From contig QFPW01000006.1 of NCBI GenBank assembly GCA_003241785.1, forward strand, positions 248,001-312,000: a DNA stretch of 64,000 nucleotides. Reading direction: 5' to 3'. Origin of the DNA: Rhodovulum sulfidophilum (GTDB taxonomy: Bacteria > Pseudomonadota > Alphaproteobacteria > Rhodobacterales > Rhodobacteraceae). This document shows, piece by piece, positions 36,346-45,672 of this stretch. The number at the start of each line of letters is the position of its first letter. Position 1 is the first letter of the stretch. Below the pieces are notes generated by a model. That model worked only from the letters and a program-made list of their open reading frames with translations, had not been told where the DNA came from and ran no database searches. Position numbers and translations under genes: made by a program.

Positions 36346-37026
36346 ATGGACGTGACCCCGACATCCGCCGCGACCAGCCGGAGCGCCAGCCCGGCCGCCG
36401 CGGCCAACGGCGACGGCGCCGCCACCGGCGCGCTGACCGCCGATTTCGACACCTTCCTCAAGCTCCTGACCACGCAGCTCAAATACCAGGATCCGCTGCA
36501 GCCGATGGAATCGACCGAATTTGTCGCGCAGCTCGCGAGCTTCTCGGCGGTCGAGCAGCAGATCGGCGCGAACACCCGGCTCGATTCGATCCTCGAGGCG
36601 CTGTCGGGCGGCGCGGCGGAGGGATTCGCCGACTGGATCGGACGCTCGGTGCGGGCGCCGACCAGCGCGGCTTTCGACGGCGCGCCGGTCGAGGTCGCGG
36701 TCAGCCCGGCCTCCGGCGCGGACCGGAACCTGCTCGTCGTCCGGAACGCCTTCGGGGCCGAGGTGGCGCGAGTCGCCGTCGCGGCCGGGGCGGAGGCGGC
36801 GACCTGGGATGGCACCGACGCCTCCGGCGCGACCGTCGCCAGCGGAAACTACGGCTTCGCGCTCGAGAGCTACGCGGGCGAGACGCTGCTTGCGACCAGC
36901 CCGGGCGAGGTCTACGCCACCGTGACCGAGGTCCGCCGCGCCGCGGACGGCGCGACCGAGCTCGTGCTCGCCACCGGCGACACGGTGGCGGCGGCCGATG
37001 TCACGGCGGTCCGGGACGCGGACTGA
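36346..37026 (+). CDS. flgD: Flagellar hook-capping protein
   Basis: 226 aa. The N-terminal signature FDTFLKLLTTQLKYQDPLQPMESTEFVAQLASFSAVEQQ is diagnostic of FlgD; then a FLIG-like/tudor-Ig domain with NAFGAEVARVAV and ASGNYGFALESYAG. Caps the growing hook at the cell surface. Part of the fliK-flgD pair; other hook genes are not in this window. Confidence 0.95.
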   Translation: MDVTPTSAATSRSASPAAAANGDGAATGALTADFDTFLKLLTTQLKYQDPLQPMESTEFVAQLASFSAVEQQIGANTRLDSILEALSGGAAEGFADWIGRSVRAPTSAAFDGAPVEVAVSPASGADRNLLVVRNAFGAEVARVAVAAGAEAATWDGTDASGATVASGNYGFALESYAGETLLATSPGEVYATVTEVRRAADGATELVLATGDTVAAADVTAVRDAD

Positions 37027-37030
37027 CGGC

Positions 37031-38251
37031 TCAGGCGGGAACCGGCCCCGCGACCACGCCCGCGTCCATCAGCGCGCCGATCTGGCCCGAGCCGAGGCCG
37101 AGCACGTCGGCGAGCACCTCCTCGGTATGCGCGCCGAGCCCCGGCGCCGGCCGCGGCGGCTCGGGCGCGCGGCCGTCGAAGCTGATCGGCGAGGCCGGGA
37201 CCGGGAAGCGGCCGATGCCCGGCTGGTCGACCAGGTGGAAGAGCGGGTTCTCGGTCGAGAGATCGGGGTCCTCGCGCACCGCCTCGCCGAAGCTGCGGAA
37301 CACCGACCAGGTGACGCCGGCGGCGTCGAAGGCGGCGGCGAATTCGGCGACCGCGCGGGCGGCGAACCAGGGGCGGAGCAGCGCGGTGATCTCGTGGCGG
37401 CCGCGGAACCGCGCGCCCTCCTGGTCGAGGTCGAGCCCGAGGCGCGAGCCGAGCGCGGCCATCGGCACGGCGGTGCCGGTCACCTTCAGGATCGCCTTCC
37501 ACTGCCGGTCGGTCAGGCCGATCACCATCACCCGCCGGCCGTCGGCGCAGTGGAAGTCCTGGCCGTAGCCGCCATAGAGCGCGTTGCCGTATTTCGGCCG
37601 GTCGACGCCGTTCACCACCACCTCGCCGATGATGCCGCAATGGCCGAGCACGGCCGCCGCGACATCCTTGAGCGCGAGCTCGACCAGCGATCCGCGCCCG
37701 CTCCGGCCGCGCTCGCGCTCGGCGGCGAGCAGCGCGAGGGCGACGCTCTGGCCGGCGATCAGGTCCCAGGCCGGCAGCACATGCGCGACCGGGTCCTCCG
37801 AGCCCTCGGGGCCGGTCGCCATCGGGAAGCCGAGCGCGGGATTGACCGAATAATCGACCGCCGGCCCGCCGTCGCGGGTGCCCTTCAGCGAGACCATGAT
37901 CACATCCGCGCGCCGCGCCCGGAGCGCGGCGTAGGCGATCTCGCCCCGCGCGGGCAGGTTGGTGAGAAAGCAGCCGCCGCCGTCGCCTGGCGCGCAGATG
38001 AGCGCGGCGGCGAGCTCGCGCCCGCGCGGGGTCGCGACGTCGATCGCGACCGAGCGCTTGCCCTTGTTCATCCCGGCCCAGAACAGGCTGCGCCCGTCGA
38101 CCGTGACCGGCCAGCGCGCCGCGTCCATGCCGCCGCGCGGCATGTCGATCCGGATCACGTCGGCGCCGAGCTGCGCCAGCGTCATGCCAGCCGAGGGCAC
38201 CGCCACGAAGGCGGAGCTTTCGATCACGCGCAAACCGCTCAACACGCTCAT
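37031..38251 (-). CDS. CaiB/BaiF family III CoA-transferase, 2-methylfumaryl-CoA-isomerase-like
   Basis: 406 aa. Family III CoA-transferase with MTLAQLGADVIRID, GMNKGKRSVAIDVATPRG, the Asp-containing VEHVLPAWD-like region (VAHVLPAWDLIAGQSVALALL) and ALKDVAAAVLGHCG. The opening ESSAFVAVPSAGMTLAQLGAD and RWPVTVDGRS resemble intramolecular mesaconyl-CoA (C1-C4) transferases more than generic CaiB, which is a memory-based comparison. No other mesaconyl-CoA pathway genes are in the window. The start at 38251 is the usual MSVLSGLRVIE. Confidence 0.75.
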   Translation of the reverse strand: MSVLSGLRVIESSAFVAVPSAGMTLAQLGADVIRIDMPRGGMDAARWPVTVDGRSLFWAGMNKGKRSVAIDVATPRGRELAAALICAPGDGGGCFLTNLPARGEIAYAALRARRADVIMVSLKGTRDGGPAVDYSVNPALGFPMATGPEGSEDPVAHVLPAWDLIAGQSVALALLAAERERGRSGRGSLVELALKDVAAAVLGHCGIIGEVVVNGVDRPKYGNALYGGYGQDFHCADGRRVMVIGLTDRQWKAILKVTGTAVPMAALGSRLGLDLDQEGARFRGRHEITALLRPWFAARAVAEFAAAFDAAGVTWSVFRSFGEAVREDPDLSTENPLFHLVDQPGIGRFPVPASPISFDGRAPEPPRPAPGLGAHTEEVLADVLGLGSGQIGALMDAGVVAGPVPA

Positions 38252-38348
38252 AGTGCGACCCGATCCTGTCCCGGCGTTTCCCGGAAAATCTTCGGCGAAA
38301 CCGGCGGTCTTCGCCACGCGACATTGGTTCATGAGACCTCCGGAGCAT

Positions 38349-38378
38349 GGCGGGGGTCGCCGCCGGCGGTGGCGCCGC
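38349..38378. repeat. 30-bp dispersed intergenic repeat (copy 2 of 2)
   Basis: Same unit as at 6637-6666, differing at two positions (G to C in both). It lies between the divergent CaiB-like gene and the AbrB-like pseudogene. Confidence 0.5.
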
Positions 38379-38553
38379 GTCCGGCGTCGCGCGCCTGGCG
38401 GCGGAGCGCCCGCGGCGCGTTTCGCGACCTTCGCCCGTGGCGGGCGCCCGGTCGGGGCGGAGCACGCCGCCCCCGGGGGGCGGGCCCCGGCCCCGCGGCG
38501 CCTTGCGACCGGACCGGCGCCCCCTCCGGCGCGGGGGCGGCGGCGCCCTTCCC

Positions 38554-38581
38554 TTGACAGGACGGCGCGGGCGCGTATGTC
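38554..38581 (+). promoter_or_regulatory. Sigma70-like promoter upstream of the AbrB-type gene
   Basis: TTGACA (38554-38559), 16-bp spacer, TATGTC (38576-38581), 41 nt before the proposed TTG start. A consensus -35 hexamer in such GC-rich sequence is notable. Confidence 0.5.
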
Positions 38582-38622
38582 GCGGGAAGGGACCCGTCCG
38601 AGGGTCGCCGGAAAGATCGCTC

Positions 38623-39689
38623 TTGACCATCCCCGCCCGCCGTCTCCCGCCCCGCCCGGTGCAATGGGCGCTGCTCGCCGCGTTCGCGCTCGCGCTCGTC
38701 GGGCTGTTCCGGCTCCTCGGGGTCCCCTCGGCGCTGCTGATCGGGCCGGTCATCGCGGCGGGCGCTTTCGGCCTGCGCGGCGCCACGATCCGCGTGCCGC
38801 GCGCGCTCCACGAGGCGGCGCAGGGCGTCGCGGGCTGCATGATCGCGCATTACCTGACACCCGGGATCCTGCGCGGGATGATCGCCGACTGGCCGGTGGT
38901 GCTCGTCTTCTCGCTTCTCACGCTTCTCATCGCCTGTTTCGTCGGCTGGGTGGTCGCCGGGTCACCGACATCGATCCCGAGGTCGCGATCTGGGGCTTCC
39001 TGCCGGGCATGGCCGGGGCGGTGATCGCGATGAGCGACGCGCGCGGGCTCGACAGCCGGATGGTCGCGCTGGCGCAGATGCTGCGGCTCGTCTCGGTGAT
39101 CTTCGCGATGTCGGCGCTCGCCTGGGGCATCGCGGGCGGCGTGGCGCCGCCGCCGGCGCCCGGCGGGCCGGGGTCGGCCGGCGTCTGGCTCACGCTCGCG
39201 GTCGCCGCCACCGGGATCGTCGGGCCGCGCTTCGCCCCGATCGTGCCGGCGGGCGCCACGCTGATCCCGCTGGTGATCGCCTCGGTCCTCGCCGGCGGCG
39301 GCTTCGTGACGCTCGCGCTGCCCGACTGGCTGCTCGTCGCGGCCTATTTCGTGCTCGGCACCCAGGTGGGGCTGCGCTTCACGCCCGAGCTCGTGCGCCA
39401 CGGGCTCCGCGCGACGCCGGTGATCCTCGCCGCGGCGATGGCGCTGCTGCTCCTCTGCGGGATCTCGGGCCTCGCGCTCGCCACGCTGCGCGACATCGAT
39501 CCGATGAGCGCGATGCTCGCGACCGTGCCGGGCAGCATCGACGCGATCGGCCTGCTCGCGGTCAAGGGGCACGCCGACGTCGGCTTCGTGATGACGATGC
39601 AGGTGGTGCGGCTCTTCACCGTCGTGCTCGCGGGGCCGGTCCTGGCGCGCTGGCTGACGCGCCGCTTCGCCGGCGCCCCGGGCGAGTAG
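38623..39689 (+). pseudogene. AbrB-type membrane protein, broken by a -1 frameshift near 38958
   Basis: Two halves in different frames make one normal-length (~355 aa) AbrB/ammonia-monooxygenase-type membrane protein. The first, from TTG 38623 (or an earlier in-frame start), runs LLAAFALALVGLFRLLGVPSA ... LLIACFVGWVVA; the second continues RVTDIDPEVAIWGFLPGMAG ... VVLAGPVLARWL. The join is at GTCGCC|GGGTC (38953-38963), as if one C were lost from GCCCGGG. No classical slippery site is present. Either a real inactivating mutation or a sequencing error in a homopolymer. Confidence 0.8.
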
Positions 39690-39778
39690 CGCCGCGGGAT
39701 AAGGCCGCGCGTTTTCGCTCGCGGCGCGCCCGGCGCCCCGCTATCCTGCCGGCCCGACGAGTGAATGAACGGCGCGCC

Positions 39779-40750
39779 ATGCAGGATCCCTACGCCGCGC
39801 TCGGCCTCGAGAAGACCGCGACCGACAAGGAGATACGGTCGGCCTTCAAGAAGCTGACGCGAAAGCACCACCCCGACCTCCATCCCGGCGACAAGGCGGC
39901 GGAGGAGCGGTTCAAGGAAATCTCGGCCGCGCACGACCTGCTCTCGGACGCCGAGAAGCGGCGGCGCTTCGACGCGGGCGAGATCGACGCCTCGGGCGCC
40001 GAACGGCCGCGCGAGCGGTTCTACCGCGACTTCGCCGAGGCGGGCGCGGGCGGGGGGCGGCGCCGCTCGGCCCACGCCGCGGCCGACGGATTCGGCGGCG
40101 ACGACGACCTCGAGGAACTGCTGGCCCGCGCCTTCGGAGGCGGCATGGGCGGGGGCGGTTTCGGAGGCTTCGGCGGCGGCGCGGGCGGCGGCGGCCGCGC
40201 CGACTTCCGCGCCAAGGGCCAGGACGTGACCTACGCGCTGCCCGTCGCCTTCCTCGACGCCGTCAACGGGGCCAGGCGCGTCATCACGCTGCCCGACGGC
40301 AAGACGCTCAACGTCGCCATTCCCGAGGGCGCCGAGGACCGGCAGATGCTGCGTCTGCGCGGGCAGGGCGGCCCGGGGTTCAACGGCGGCGCCGCCGGCG
40401 ACGCCTATGTCGAGCTCCATATCGAGCCGCACGCCTTCTTCCACCGCAAGGACACCGACATCCTCGTCGACGTGCCCGTCACGCTGCGCGAGGCGGTGCT
40501 GGGCGCCAAGATCGAGGTGCCGACCATCTCCGGGCCGGTGTCGCTGACGATCCCGAAGAACTCGAACACCGGGCGCAGGCTCCGGCTGCGCGACAAGGGC
40601 GTGCTCGATCCGAAGAGCAAGACCCGGGGGCACCAGTACGTGACGCTCCGCGTCGTGCTGCCGACCGGCGAGGAGCCGGAGCTCGAGGCCTTCCTCGCCG
40701 GCTGGACGCCCAGCCATCCGGAGGATCCGCGAAAGGAGATGTTGTCATGA
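39779..40750 (+). CDS. cbpA: CbpA-type DnaJ co-chaperone
   Basis: 323 aa. J domain at residues 1-70 with HPD (KHHPDLHPGD), a Gly/Phe-rich linker (~90-145) that includes GGGFGGFGGGAG, and two DnaJ C-terminal domains (DVTYALPVAFLDAVNGARR; VPVTLREAVLGAKIEVPT) without a zinc finger: the CbpA/DjlB architecture. Stimulates DnaK and may bind curved DNA. GTG 39761 is an alternative start. Overlaps cbpM by 4 nt (ATGA). Confidence 0.88.
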   Translation: MQDPYAALGLEKTATDKEIRSAFKKLTRKHHPDLHPGDKAAEERFKEISAAHDLLSDAEKRRRFDAGEIDASGAERPRERFYRDFAEAGAGGGRRRSAHAAADGFGGDDDLEELLARAFGGGMGGGGFGGFGGGAGGGGRADFRAKGQDVTYALPVAFLDAVNGARRVITLPDGKTLNVAIPEGAEDRQMLRLRGQGGPGFNGGAAGDAYVELHIEPHAFFHRKDTDILVDVPVTLREAVLGAKIEVPTISGPVSLTIPKNSNTGRRLRLRDKGVLDPKSKTRGHQYVTLRVVLPTGEEPELEAFLAGWTPSHPEDPRKEMLS

Positions 40751-41082
40751 TGCGCGCGACCGACCTCATCGCCGCCAACCGCCCGCTCGATCGCGAGGAG
40801 CTCGAGATCTGGATCCACGAGGAGCTCGTGGTCGCGACGCGCGACGCGGCGGACCTCGTCTTCACCGACCGCGAATGCGCGCGGGTCCGGCTCATCTGCA
40901 CGCTGCGCTACGAGCTCGAGGTCGAGCGCGACACGCTGCCGGTCATCATGTCGCTGCTCGACCAGCTCTACGAGGCGCGGGGGCGGCTGCGCGCGCTGGG
41001 CGCGGCCGTCGTGGCGCAGGATCCGGTGATCCGCGACGCCATCCTGGCCCGGCTCGCGCCCGAGGCGCCCGAGGGGGGCTGA
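40747..41082 (+). CDS. cbpM: CbpM-type chaperone modulator
   Basis: 111 aa helical protein. REELEIWIHEELVVATRD, FTDRECARVRLICTLRYELEVE and DTLPVIMSLLDQLYEARGRL match CbpM, the partner that inhibits CbpA's J domain. Translationally coupled to cbpA. The family call comes from motif layout and context. Confidence 0.8.
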   Translation: MMRATDLIAANRPLDREELEIWIHEELVVATRDAADLVFTDRECARVRLICTLRYELEVERDTLPVIMSLLDQLYEARGRLRALGAAVVAQDPVIRDAILARLAPEAPEGG

Positions 41083-41268
41083 GCCCGCGCCGGCCCCGGT
41101 CTCCGGCGCTCTCCGGTTGCACTTCCCGGCGATCTGGTCAAAATAGCGCGAGCCACGCCAAGCGTCCGCGCTCCAGCCAGGCCCCGAGGCCAGTCTTCCG
41201 GATCCGTGAGCTATGTCGTTTGAATCACACCCTTCGTCGCGCGTCTTCCCTCATCGGGCGCGCCGGTC

Positions 41269-41568
41269 ATGACCTTCGTCCCTCGCATGCGACAGGCGAT
41301 CCAGGCGCGTCCGACGCTGACGCGCTGGCTGCTCGCGGGGCCCGGGGCGGTGCTGCTCGGGCTCGTGACCATGTGCGCGATGGCGATCTGGGTTCCGGCG
41401 GGGTCCGCGGGTGTGAACAACATCGCGATCCCGATCATCCTGACCCCGCTTCTCTGGGCGATCCCATTCTTCTATGCGACGCTCGAGCCCAACCTCGAAC
41501 GCGCGACGGCGGTGATGACGGCGGCGACCCTGGTCCAGGGTCTGCTGCTCGCCTTCGCCCTCGCGTGA
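41269..41568 (+). CDS. Small membrane protein of the PepSY operon
   Basis: 99 aa, three hydrophobic segments (GPGAVLLGLVTMCAMAIWVP; IAIPIILTPLLWAIPFFYA; AVMTAATLVQGLLLAFAL). Followed after 13 nt by the PepSY gene. In siderophore/iron loci of other proteobacteria a short protein of this kind (DUF3649-like) precedes a PepSY and a DUF3325-like gene; the same order here suggests a similar role, but similarity is only structural. Confidence 0.65.
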   Translation: MTFVPRMRQAIQARPTLTRWLLAGPGAVLLGLVTMCAMAIWVPAGSAGVNNIAIPIILTPLLWAIPFFYATLEPNLERATAVMTAATLVQGLLLAFALA

Positions 41569-41581
41569 CGGAGCGCCGCCC

Positions 41582-43186
41582 ATGATCCCTCTCTCGCAAC
41601 CCCAGCTGAAGCGCATGACGGCGATCCACGGCTGGTCGGCGATCTTCCTCGGCTTCCTGCTCTACGCCGTCGTCATCACCGGGGCGGTCGCGGTCTTCGC
41701 GCCCGAGATCGGCCGCTGGTCCGCCGGCTCCGCGCGGGAGAAGCCCGCGCTCGAGGGTGAGATCGATCCGCTGATCCGCGCGCTCGCGGCGCAGGTCGAT
41801 CCCGAGTTCCACGAGGACATCGGCATCTGGAACGGCGAGGGCCGGGACCTCTTCGTCGCCTTCCACACGCACCGGATGAACCCGGAGACCGACGAGATGT
41901 CGGATTTCGGCGCGATCTTCCGGGTCGATTCGGAGACCGGCGAGGTGCTGGCGCGCCACGACGGCTTCATCTGGGAGGAGCCCGCGAACTACGAGCAGAG
42001 CGCCCTTCGCAGCTTCCTCGTCGATCTGCACGTGCAGCTCTACCTGCCGCGTCCCTGGGGGCTGATCCTGACCGGCGTGCTCGGCCTCATGATGATGGCC
42101 GCGGTGGTCACGGGCTTCCTGATGCACAAGCATCTCGTGCGCGACCTCTTCGTCGCGGAGCGGCCGGGCAACCGGCTCGTCTCGGTGCGCGACCGGCACG
42201 TGCTCGCCTCGAGCTGGAGCCTGCCCTTCGCCTTCGTGCTGGCCTTCACCGGCTCCTTCTTCAGCTTCGCGGGCACGGTCGGCTTTCCGATGCTGGCCTA
42301 TGTCGCCTTCGACGGCGATCAGGAGGCGATGTCCGAGGCGCTGTTCGAGGCGCCGGTGCCCGAGGATACCCGGCCGGTCCCGACCGCGAGCCTCGACGCG
42401 ATCCTCGCCGATTCCACGGCCCGCGTGGGCGGGGCGCCGGCGGATTTCCTGGGCATGCACCATTTCGGCCGCGCCGACGCGCGCGTCACCGTCTGGCACC
42501 GGCCGGACAACGGCGAGATGCTCTGGACCGCGAACGAATACGACGGCCCGCGCCGCGTCTTCCTCGGCGCGCTGCCGGTCTTCGGCACCGCGCCCTCGGT
42601 CGGCGGCACGATCTACGGCTGGATGCGGCCGCTGCATTTCGGCGATTTCGCCGGCTTCTTCTCGCAGGTCATCTGGGGCGCGCTCGGGGTCGCGATGTGC
42701 TTCGTGATCCTGTCGGGCATCCGGCTCTGGCTGCGCAAGAAGCCCGAGACGCCGCTCTGGCTCGGCTTCGGCCGCGCGACGCAGGTCGTGGGCTACGGGC
42801 TGCCGATCGGCATGCTGGCCTCGGCCTATGCCTTCTTCGTCGCCCGGCCGGCGCTCGACACCTTCCTCTGGACCCCGCTCGGCTTCGTCGTCGGCGCGGC
42901 GGCGGCGATCTGGATCGGGCTCGCGGTCCGCGACATCGACCGGCTCGGCAAGGCCTACCAGCGCCTGCTCGCCGTGCTCTGCCTGCTGCTTCCGGTGGCG
43001 CGGCTCGCAACCGGCGGCATGACCTGGGCCGAGGCGCTGATGCGCGGGCAGATGGACGTGCTGACCGTCGATCTTTCGCTGCTCGTGGCCGGCGTCGTGC
43101 TCTGGCTCTTCGCCCGCCGCGCCCCGGCCCCGGCCGCGGCCGCTCCGAAGCGGGCGCCGCGCGCCAGCATGGAGCCGGCCGAGTGA
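41582..43186 (+). CDS. PepSY-associated membrane protein, possible ferric-siderophore reductase
   Basis: 534 aa. Begins HGWSAIFLGFLLYAVVITGAV (first of four to six membrane helices), has PepSY-like periplasmic regions (FHTHRMNPETDEMSDFG; HHFGRADARVTVWH) and conserved membrane His residues (LHVQLYLPRPWGLILTGVLG; RPLHFGDFAGFF). PepSY_TM proteins of this build are linked to iron-siderophore reduction or uptake. Operon with small membrane proteins on both sides; its stop overlaps the next GTG. Confidence 0.8.
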   Translation: MIPLSQPQLKRMTAIHGWSAIFLGFLLYAVVITGAVAVFAPEIGRWSAGSAREKPALEGEIDPLIRALAAQVDPEFHEDIGIWNGEGRDLFVAFHTHRMNPETDEMSDFGAIFRVDSETGEVLARHDGFIWEEPANYEQSALRSFLVDLHVQLYLPRPWGLILTGVLGLMMMAAVVTGFLMHKHLVRDLFVAERPGNRLVSVRDRHVLASSWSLPFAFVLAFTGSFFSFAGTVGFPMLAYVAFDGDQEAMSEALFEAPVPEDTRPVPTASLDAILADSTARVGGAPADFLGMHHFGRADARVTVWHRPDNGEMLWTANEYDGPRRVFLGALPVFGTAPSVGGTIYGWMRPLHFGDFAGFFSQVIWGALGVAMCFVILSGIRLWLRKKPETPLWLGFGRATQVVGYGLPIGMLASAYAFFVARPALDTFLWTPLGFVVGAAAAIWIGLAVRDIDRLGKAYQRLLAVLCLLLPVARLATGGMTWAEALMRGQMDVLTVDLSLLVAGVVLWLFARRAPAPAAAAPKRAPRASMEPAE

Positions 43187-43719
43187 GCACCTTCATCACG
43201 CTTCTCGCCACCGGCGTCAGCCTCGCGGCGCTGCTCTGGCTGAGCTTCACCGATCCCAAGCGCCGCCGTTCCTTCGGGCTGAAACCCTACGACGGCCCGC
43301 GGCGCGCCGGGCTGATCTGGACCATCGCCTGCCTGCCCGGGCTCTTCCTGCCCGTCCTCGCCGGCGGCGCCGGCTTCGTGCTCTGGCTCGGGGCGCTGAC
43401 CGTGCTCGCCTGGGCGGTGGTCGCGGTCCCGCCGGGGCGGGGCGGGGCGATCGCGGTTCGGCTCGACCGCGCGGTCGCGGGCGTCGGCGGCTGGCTGGAC
43501 GCGCGGGCCCGAGGCCTCGGCGCCGCCGTCGCGGCGCTGCGGTCGCGGGCCGGGCGCCGCGCCGCCGCGGCCCCGGGATCCGCGTCAGCCGGGGTCGCCG
43601 CGCGGGTCGCCGAGCTGGAGCGCAAGGTGATGACGCTCGAGACCGAGCTCGCCCGGCTGCGCCACGCCGCCGACCGGAGCGAGCCGACGGTGGCCGGGCG
43701 CGACGCCCGGGTCGCCTGA
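43183..43719 (+). CDS. DUF3325-like small membrane protein
   Basis: 178 aa, GTG start overlapping the PepSY stop by 4 nt. First helix TFITLLATGVSLAALLWLSF followed by TDPKRRRSFG, then two more hydrophobic segments (TIACLPGLFLPVLAGGAGF; LWLGALTVLAWAVVAV), and a C-terminal coiled coil (VAELERKVMTLETELARLR). Beginning and context resemble DUF3325 proteins of iron-uptake operons. Ends before a clear hairpin terminator. Confidence 0.65.
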   Translation: MSTFITLLATGVSLAALLWLSFTDPKRRRSFGLKPYDGPRRAGLIWTIACLPGLFLPVLAGGAGFVLWLGALTVLAWAVVAVPPGRGGAIAVRLDRAVAGVGGWLDARARGLGAAVAALRSRAGRRAAAAPGSASAGVAARVAELERKVMTLETELARLRHAADRSEPTVAGRDARVA

Positions 43720-43753
43720 CGCGGGTCCGGCCCTCCCGCCGCGAATATCCCCG

Positions 43754-43783
43754 AAGCCCGGGCGGTCCGCGCCGCCCGGGCTT
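43754..43783 (+). terminator. Hairpin terminator of the PepSY operon
   Basis: Perfect 12-bp stem AAGCCCGGGCGG / CCGCCCGGGCTT with 6-nt loop TCCGCG, starting 35 nt after the stop; only a short T run follows (CTTTCG). Confidence 0.75.
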
Positions 43784-43914
43784 TCGCATGGCCGGCGCCG
43801 GGCGCGCGCGGCGCCCCTGACCATTGGGGGGGTACTCGGCGCGGACCGCCTCTGCCATCAATTACTCCAAATGCCTTCGCGCAAAGCGGGGGAAAAAAAC
43901 AACAGGAGGAATGA

Positions 43915-45672
43915 ATGGCTCACGTCGCCACGGCGCACCCCGAACCGCGTCCAATGACCGCCGAGGAAAAGAAGGTCATCTTCGCCTCCTCGCTCGGCAC
44001 CGTCTTCGAATGGTATGACTTCTACCTCTACGGCTCGCTCAGCGCCGTCATCGCCATGCAGTTCTTCTCGGGCGTCAACCCGACCGCGGCCTTCATCTTC
44101 GCGCTGATGGCCTTCGCCGCCGGCTTCGCGGTGCGGCCCTTCGGCGCGCTGGTCTTCGGCCGCCTCGGCGACATGATCGGCCGCAAGTACACCTTCCTCG
44201 TGACCATCCTGATCATGGGCGCCTCGACCTTCGTGGTCGGCCTGCTGCCCAATTACGCGACCATCGGCGTCGCGGCCCCGATCATCCTCGTCTGCCTCCG
44301 GATGCTGCAGGGCCTGGCGCTCGGCGGCGAATACGGCGGCGCCGCGACCTATGTCGCCGAGCACGCGCCGCATGGCCGCCGCGGCGCCTATACCTCGTGG
44401 ATCCAGACCACGGCGACGCTCGGCCTCTTCCTGTCGCTGCTCGTCATCCTCGCCGTGCGCATGTCGATGTCGGTCGAGGACTTCAACGCCTGGGGCTGGC
44501 GCATTCCCTTCCTCCTCTCCGTCGTGCTGCTCGGGATCTCGGTCTGGATCCGGCTGATGCTGAGCGAAAGCCCGGCGTTCAAGAAGATGAAGGAGGAAGG
44601 CACGCTCTCGAAGGCGCCGCTGACCGAGAGCTTCCTGAAATGGGGCAATCTCAAGATCGTGCTCCTGGCGCTGTTCGGCCTCGTCGCCGGTCAGGCGGTG
44701 GTCTGGTACACCGGCCAGTTCTACGCGCTGTTCTTCCTCACCCAGACGCTGAAGGTCGATGCCTCGACCGCCAACCTGATGATCGCCGGCGCCCTGATCC
44801 TCGGCACGCCATTCTTCGTGATCTTCGGTTCGCTCTCGGACCGGATCGGCCGCAAGCCGATCATCATGCTCGGTCTCGCCCTGGCGATCGCCACCTACTT
44901 CCCGATCTTCAAGGGCATCACCCACTTCGCGAACCCGGCGCTGCAGGAGGCGATCGAATCCTCGCCGATCGTCGTCACCGCCGATCCGGCCGAATGCTCG
45001 TTCCAGTTCAACCCGGTCGGCACCTCGGCCTTCACCACCTCCTGCGACATCGCCAAATCGGCGCTGGTCAAGGCGGGCGTGCCCTATGAGAACGCCGCCG
45101 CCCCGGCCGGGACCCTCGCGACCATCACGGTCGGCTCCACGGTGATCCCGTCCTATGTCGGCGGCGCGGGCCCGGTCGCGGTGAACCTCGGCCACGGTCC
45201 GGCGCCGGCGGCGCCCGCCACCGGCGCCGCCCCGGCGACCACCACCGAGACCGCGCCGGAGGCCGCTCCGGCGCCGACGCCTGCGGAGGCCTTCGCCGCC
45301 GATCTGAAGGCGGCGCTGTCCGCGGCGGCCTATCCAGCCAGCGCCGATCCGGAGCGGATCAACACGCCGATGGTGGTGTTCCTGCTCTGGGTGCTGGTGA
45401 TCTACGTCACGCTGGTCTACGCGCCGATCGCCGCCATGCTGGTCGAGATGTTCCCGACCCGCATCCGCTACACCTCGATGTCGCTGCCCTACCACATCGG
45501 CAACGGCTGGTTCGGCGGCTTCCTCCCGACCACCTCCTTCGCGATCGTCGCGGCCACCGGCAACATCTACTCCGGCCTGTGGTACCCGATCATCATCGCG
45601 GCGGTGACCCTCGTGATCGGCATGCTCTTCGTCCGCGAGACCAAGGACGTCGACATCTACGCCAACGACTGA
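43915..45672 (+). CDS. Metabolite:H+ symporter (MHS-type MFS) with periplasmic insert
   Basis: 585 aa, 12 helices. MHS signature: SSLGTVFEWYDFYLYGSL, VRPFGALVFGRLGDMIGRK and GGEYGGAATYVAEHAP; second half GSLSDRIGRKPIIMLG. Residues ~346-481, between helices 9/10 and the last pair, form a hydrophilic insert with Cys361 (ECSF) and Cys377 (SCDIAK) and a Pro/Ala-rich linker, longer than in usual ~430-aa MHS proteins. Start follows AGGAGGA. Probably imports small carboxylates; linkage to the CrbRS-like genes supports this. Confidence 0.88.
   Translation: MAHVATAHPEPRPMTAEEKKVIFASSLGTVFEWYDFYLYGSLSAVIAMQFFSGVNPTAAFIFALMAFAAGFAVRPFGALVFGRLGDMIGRKYTFLVTILIMGASTFVVGLLPNYATIGVAAPIILVCLRMLQGLALGGEYGGAATYVAEHAPHGRRGAYTSWIQTTATLGLFLSLLVILAVRMSMSVEDFNAWGWRIPFLLSVVLLGISVWIRLMLSESPAFKKMKEEGTLSKAPLTESFLKWGNLKIVLLALFGLVAGQAVVWYTGQFYALFFLTQTLKVDASTANLMIAGALILGTPFFVIFGSLSDRIGRKPIIMLGLALAIATYFPIFKGITHFANPALQEAIESSPIVVTADPAECSFQFNPVGTSAFTTSCDIAKSALVKAGVPYENAAAPAGTLATITVGSTVIPSYVGGAGPVAVNLGHGPAPAAPATGAAPATTTETAPEAAPAPTPAEAFAADLKAALSAAAYPASADPERINTPMVVFLLWVLVIYVTLVYAPIAAMLVEMFPTRIRYTSMSLPYHIGNGWFGGFLPTTSFAIVAATGNIYSGLWYPIIIAAVTLVIGMLFVRETKDVDIYAND

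Larger units (their letters stand above)
38252..38622. other. 371-bp gap with dispersed repeat and promoter
   Basis: Between the divergent CaiB-like and AbrB-like genes. Holds the 30-bp repeat at 38349-38378, several GC self-complementary runs (e.g. CGCCCGCGG..., CCCGGGGGGCGGGCCCCGG around 38470-38490) and a sigma70-like promoter at 38554-38581. No gene supported. Confidence 0.55.

Noticed and set aside
38940..38975. Programmed -1 frameshift in the AbrB-type gene
   Set aside because: No slippery heptamer or downstream stimulator is visible, and the family is not known to use frameshifting; simple base loss is more likely.
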